Assembly: GCA_030646655.1 (NCBI GenBank)
Contig: JAUSLB010000257.1
Span: 1-8,773 of the forward strand
Source: Deltaproteobacteria bacterium
GTDB taxonomy: Bacteria; Desulfobacterota; GWC2-55-46
Length of the DNA: 8,773 nt
Direction: 5' to 3'
Shown here: in pieces, positions 6,414 through 8,773 of the stretch
Position numbering within the stretch: the first letter of the stretch is position 1
How the letters are laid out: the number at the start of each line of letters is the position of its first letter
Made by a program: the position numbers and the translations under genes
The notes under the pieces: generated by a model
Told to the model about the DNA's origin: nothing
What the model saw: the letters and a program-made list of their open reading frames with translations, nothing else
The model's database searches: none

Positions 6414-6442
6414 TTGACTTAAATCTATCGATAGTTTATAAA
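6414..6442 (+). promoter_or_regulatory. Sigma70-type promoter of cysDN
   Basis: The -35 TTGACT (6414-6419, five of six), a 17-base spacer and the -10 TATAAA (6437-6442, five of six) give a predicted transcription start near 6449 and a leader of about 45 bases. It is the better of two candidates; a perfect TATAAT at 6463-6468 lacks a matching -35. Confidence 0.68.
6425..6434 (+). promoter_or_regulatory. Palindrome in the cysDN promoter spacer (possible operator)
   Basis: CTATCGATAG is a perfect 10-base dyad lying wholly between the -35 and -10 boxes. Allowing one mismatched pair it extends to 16 bases (6422-6437). A dimeric regulator bound here would occlude RNA polymerase, as expected for a sulfur-responsive repressor. 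No regulator gene is in the window, so the operator role is inference. Confidence 0.4.
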
Positions 6443-6493
6443 AGTATGTTGTTTTGAAATTGTATAATCTATTCTCCACGAAGGAGCGAGCTT

Positions 6494-7297
6494 ATGGACC
6501 ATCTCTCGATACTCGAGAACAAAAGCATTTTCATCATACGGGAGGCGTACTACAGGTTCAGGAACATCGCCATGCTCTGGTCCGTGGGAAAGGACTCCAC
6601 GACGCTCCTGTGGCTCGTCAGGAAGGCCTTTTTCGGCAAGGTACCGTTCCCGGTAATCCACATCGACACCACCTACAAGTTCCCTGAGATGTACGCCTTC
6701 AGGGACGAGTACGCGAAGAAATGGGGCTTAAACCTCATTGTCGGCAGTAACGAGGGGCAGGTGGCGGCGGGCATGGGCCCGAAAAAAGGCTCGAAGCTCG
6801 ACTGCTGCAACGAGCTAAAGACCAATGCCCTGAAGCAGATCATAGAGAAGAACGGGTTTAAGGCCCTGCTGTTAGGCATAAGAAGGGACGAGCACGGCAT
6901 AAGGGCGAAGGAGAGGGTCTTCTCGCCCCGTGACGATAACTTCAAGTGGGATTATGAGAACCAGCCGGCCGAATTATGGGACCAGTACAAGTCAACCGCT
7001 GAGGAGGACAACCACTTCAGGGTCCACCCCATACTCCACATGACAGAGCTCGATATCTGGAAATACATAAAGAGGGAGAATATACCGATTACCGAGCTTT
7101 ACCTAAGCAAAGAGGGAAAGAGGTATAGGAGTATCGGGTGCCTGCCGTGCTGCAGCCCGGTAGAATCGGCCGCGTCGAGCATAGACGAGATAATACACGA
7201 GCTTGAGACAACGCATACATCCGAGAGGGCGGGAAGGGCGCAGGACAAAGAGGACGCGTACACCATGCAGAAGCTCCGCTCGCTCGGATACATGTAG
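6494..7297 (+). CDS. cysD: Sulfate adenylyltransferase subunit 2 (ATP sulfurylase, CysD)
   Basis: A 267-residue cytoplasmic catalytic subunit of ATP sulfurylase: ATP plus sulfate gives adenosine 5'-phosphosulfate (APS) and pyrophosphate, driven by GTP hydrolysis on CysN. It is a PP-loop ATP pyrophosphatase fold enzyme. The PP-loop SVGKDST is at 30-36, followed by HIDTTYKFPEM (56-66), GIRRDEHGIRAKERVFSPRDD (128-148) and the C-terminal signature RSIGCLPCCSPVES (212-225) with TTHTSERAGRAQD (239-251). The length is close to but shorter than the roughly 300 residues usual for the family, with a short N-terminus. The start is supported by AGGAG at 6482-6486, 7 bases before the ATG. It overlaps nothing but is followed after 9 bases by cysN, so the two form an operon. 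No cysC or cysH is seen, so the downstream steps to sulfite are encoded elsewhere. Confidence 0.97.
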   Translation: MDHLSILENKSIFIIREAYYRFRNIAMLWSVGKDSTTLLWLVRKAFFGKVPFPVIHIDTTYKFPEMYAFRDEYAKKWGLNLIVGSNEGQVAAGMGPKKGSKLDCCNELKTNALKQIIEKNGFKALLLGIRRDEHGIRAKERVFSPRDDNFKWDYENQPAELWDQYKSTAEEDNHFRVHPILHMTELDIWKYIKRENIPITELYLSKEGKRYRSIGCLPCCSPVESAASSIDEIIHELETTHTSERAGRAQDKEDAYTMQKLRSLGYM

Positions 7298-7306
7298 GAG
7301 GGGATA

Positions 7307-8527
7307 ATGGAAGAAAGATCGCTTCACTTAGTAATAGTCGGCCATGTTGACCACGGCAAATCCACGCTCGTAGGAAGGCTTTTATTTGACACAGGCTCCC
7401 TGCCGCCTGAGAAGCTCGAGGATATAAAGAGGGTCTGCGAGTCAATGGGCAAGGAGTTGGAGTTCGCCTATGTAATGGACAACCTCGAAGAAGAGAGGAC
7501 AAAGGGCATAACGATTGACATAGCCCATACCTTCTTCATGACCCGGAAAAGAAGGTATGTGATCATAGACGCCCCCGGCCACAAGGAGTTCTTAAAGAAC
7601 ATGATCAGCGGCACGTCTCAGGCAGAGGCGGCCCTTCTCCTCGTCGATATAAGCCGGGGGATACAGGACCAGACCTTGAGGCACTGCCATATATTAAGCC
7701 TGCTCGGCATAAAGCAGGTGGCGGTGCTCGTAAACAAGATGGACCTCGCTGACTACTCCGAAAGCTCATTTAAGGAGGTAGAAGCCGGTATCGGGTCTGT
7801 GCTGGCAAGCCTTAATATCAAGCCCTCCTATATAATACCGCTGTCCGCGAGCAAGGGGGAGAATGTCGCCAAGAGGACGGAGAAGCTTAATTGGTACAGC
7901 GGGCCGACCGTATTGGAGGCGCTCGACAGCTTCAGTACCTTAAGGGTCGAGGAGAAGGGCCTAAGGTTCCCTGTGCAGGACATCTACTCCTTTGACGGCC
8001 ACGATATAGCCGTAGGCAGGGTAGAGGCGGGGTCTTTAAAGAAGGGGCAGGAGGTATTCGTCCTCCCGCAGAAGAGCAAATCAAAAATTGTCGAGATAAA
8101 GAAATTCCTCGAAGGCGATATAACAGAGGCGCCTACGGGCGACTGCGTCGGCATCCTTACAGAAGGCGCAAAACTTAAGAGGGGGCAGATACTGACGGAC
8201 GAGATAAAATCCGAGATAACGGACAAGATACGCGCCAATATCTTCTGGATGGTCGATAAGGACTATAAGCTCGGCATCCCGGTCACCTTCAAGTGCGCCA
8301 CGCAGGAGGTAAAGGGGAGGATAGAGAAGATACACAGGCGGTTCGACCCGGCGTCCGTCTCGATAGTCGAGAATAACGCCTCGATAATAAAGCCCGCCGA
8401 GATAGCCGAGGTGGATATAAAATTAGACGCTCCCGTGACGGTGGATAAGTTCTCTGATGTACCGGAGCTGGGCAGGTTTGTCCTTGAGCATGCGGGGTAT
8501 CCGGTGGCGGGCGGGATAATAATTTAG
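7307..8527 (+). CDS. cysN: Sulfate adenylyltransferase subunit 1 (GTPase, CysN)
   Basis: A 406-residue EF-Tu/EF-1alpha-like GTPase that forms the regulatory partner of CysD and couples GTP hydrolysis to APS synthesis. The GTPase motifs are complete: G1 GHVDHGKST (12-20), G2 Thr69 in KGITID, G3 DAPGH (88-92), G4 NKMD (143-146) and G5 SAS (180-182). Two beta-barrel domains follow (about 215-300 and 310-406), ending in [18 protein letters not shown]. It is shorter than the roughly 475-residue E. coli protein and has no fused C-terminal APS kinase (CysC) domain. The P-loop reads VDHGKST, where enterobacterial CysN reads VDDGKST. The Shine-Dalgarno GGAGGGG (7297-7303) overlaps the last base of the cysD stop, indicating coupling. 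One base after the stop begins a palindromic repeat element. Its neighbour cysD makes CysN more likely than another translation-factor-like GTPase. Confidence 0.94.
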   Translation: MEERSLHLVIVGHVDHGKSTLVGRLLFDTGSLPPEKLEDIKRVCESMGKELEFAYVMDNLEEERTKGITIDIAHTFFMTRKRRYVIIDAPGHKEFLKNMISGTSQAEAALLLVDISRGIQDQTLRHCHILSLLGIKQVAVLVNKMDLADYSESSFKEVEAGIGSVLASLNIKPSYIIPLSASKGENVAKRTEKLNWYSGPTVLEALDSFSTLRVEEKGLRFPVQDIYSFDGHDIAVGRVEAGSLKKGQEVFVLPQKSKSKIVEIKKFLEGDITEAPTGDCVGILTEGAKLKRGQILTDEIKSEITDKIRANIFWMVDKDYKLGIPVTFKCATQEVKGRIEKIHRRFDPASVSIVENNASIIKPAEIAEVDIKLDAPVTVDKFSDVPELGRFVLEHAGYPVAGGIII

Positions 8528-8528
8528 C

Positions 8529-8649
8529 AGGCTGCTGAAAAAGTCCATCTGCTGCGTTATCTTCGTCGCTCGTCACTGCGGCGTAGACCAAAACTACGCC
8601 TCATTCCTCGCTCCTCGATGCCTTGCATCTGGAGCTTTTTGAGCAGCCT
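8529..8649. repeat. 121-bp palindromic, MITE-like element after cysN
   Basis: The ends are imperfect inverted repeats: AGGCTGCTGAAAAAGTCC (8529-8546), and GGAGCTTTTTGAGCAGCCT (8631-8649), which reads AGGCTGCTCAAAAAGCTCC on the other strand (17 matches, one mismatch, one indel). At the centre GGCGTAG (8580-8586) and CTACGCC (8594-8600) form a perfect 7-bp stem. Between tip and end the arms keep partial complementarity, so the whole element could fold. It has no coding capacity. It is probably a non-autonomous mobile or REP-like repeat, and its transcript hairpin may also end cysDN transcription. No target duplication was identified. Confidence 0.65.
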
Positions 8650-8669
8650 CTTCGAATTACGAACGCGAT

Positions 8670-8771
8670 AAATGTCTTTATACTGCGTTGTTACTCCTCG
8701 GAAAATCCTCGACGCACCGCAAAGAGTACGCCTGAGGTTTTCCTCGTCGTCCGCCTTGTCTAAAGCCATTT
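8670..8771. repeat. Second palindromic element, about 102 bp, at the window edge
   Basis: The ends AAATGTCTTTATAC (8670-8683) and GTCTAAAGCCATTT (8758-8771, reading AAATGGCTTTAGAC in reverse) are inverted repeats matching at 12 of 14 positions. Inside, GGAAAATCCTC (8700-8710) pairs with GAGGTTTTCC (8734-8743) apart from one bulged base. It shares layout and short words with the preceding element: CTGCGTT near the left end, TACGCCT past the centre, then CCTCG blocks and GCCTTG near the right end. It is therefore likely a diverged member of the same repeat family. It is separated from the first by 20 bp and may extend beyond the window. Confidence 0.55.
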
Positions 8772-8773
8772 CT

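Noticed and set aside
6463..6468. A perfect TATAAT as the cysD -10 box
   Set aside because: There is no -35 at 16-18 bases and the TG lies directly adjacent rather than one base away, so it is not a proper extended -10; TTGACT-N17-TATAAA upstream is better.
8557..8769. A 70-residue minus-strand open frame rich in Arg and Lys
   Set aside because: It runs straight through both palindromic elements; the composition reflects the repeat, not a conserved protein.

Overview
The window reads as chromosomal DNA of a diderm (Gram-negative type) bacterium. Several products carry Sec signal peptides, one ends in an outer-membrane beta-barrel-like aromatic terminus, and sulfate activation uses the two-subunit bacterial CysD/CysN enzyme. 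Codon use is rich in ATA (Ile) and AGG (Arg) at moderate G+C. That fits deltaproteobacterial or Nitrospirota-like lineages, but this is an impression and no taxon can be fixed from the sequence. All convincing genes are on the + strand.

Region 1 (1-3119) is an export or surface block. It holds the 3' part of a secreted LVIVD-repeat protein, a complete secreted subtilisin-family (S8) protease with propeptide and all four catalytic or oxyanion residues, and a NodB-type polysaccharide deacetylase. Region 2 (3121-4137) starts with a broken remnant of a 17-residue-repeat protein, which abuts the deacetylase stop codon. A predicted outer-membrane beta-barrel protein follows, and its Shine-Dalgarno lies inside the remnant.

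Region 3 (4138-6325) opens with a C-tract/G-tract hairpin joined to a good sigma70-type promoter (TTGACA-N17-TAAAGT). This drives an alkaline-phosphatase-superfamily phosphohydrolase and, coupled to it, a secreted protein made almost entirely of ten 17-residue repeats. The latter is the intact paralogue of the remnant in region 2. Region 4 (6326-8527) has the same hairpin-plus-promoter arrangement (TTGACT-N17-TATAAA), here with a palindrome in the spacer, upstream of cysD-cysN. These encode ATP sulfurylase, which makes adenosine 5'-phosphosulfate from sulfate and ATP. Region 5 (8528-8773) has no gene. It holds two neighbouring palindromic elements with terminal inverted repeats, the first beginning one base after the cysN stop.

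The least explained content is the 17-residue-repeat family, present twice and flanking an outer-membrane protein and a phosphohydrolase; the reused hairpin-promoter module; the dyad in the cysDN promoter; and the paired palindromic elements. No CRISPR array, tRNA, rRNA or transposase gene was seen.
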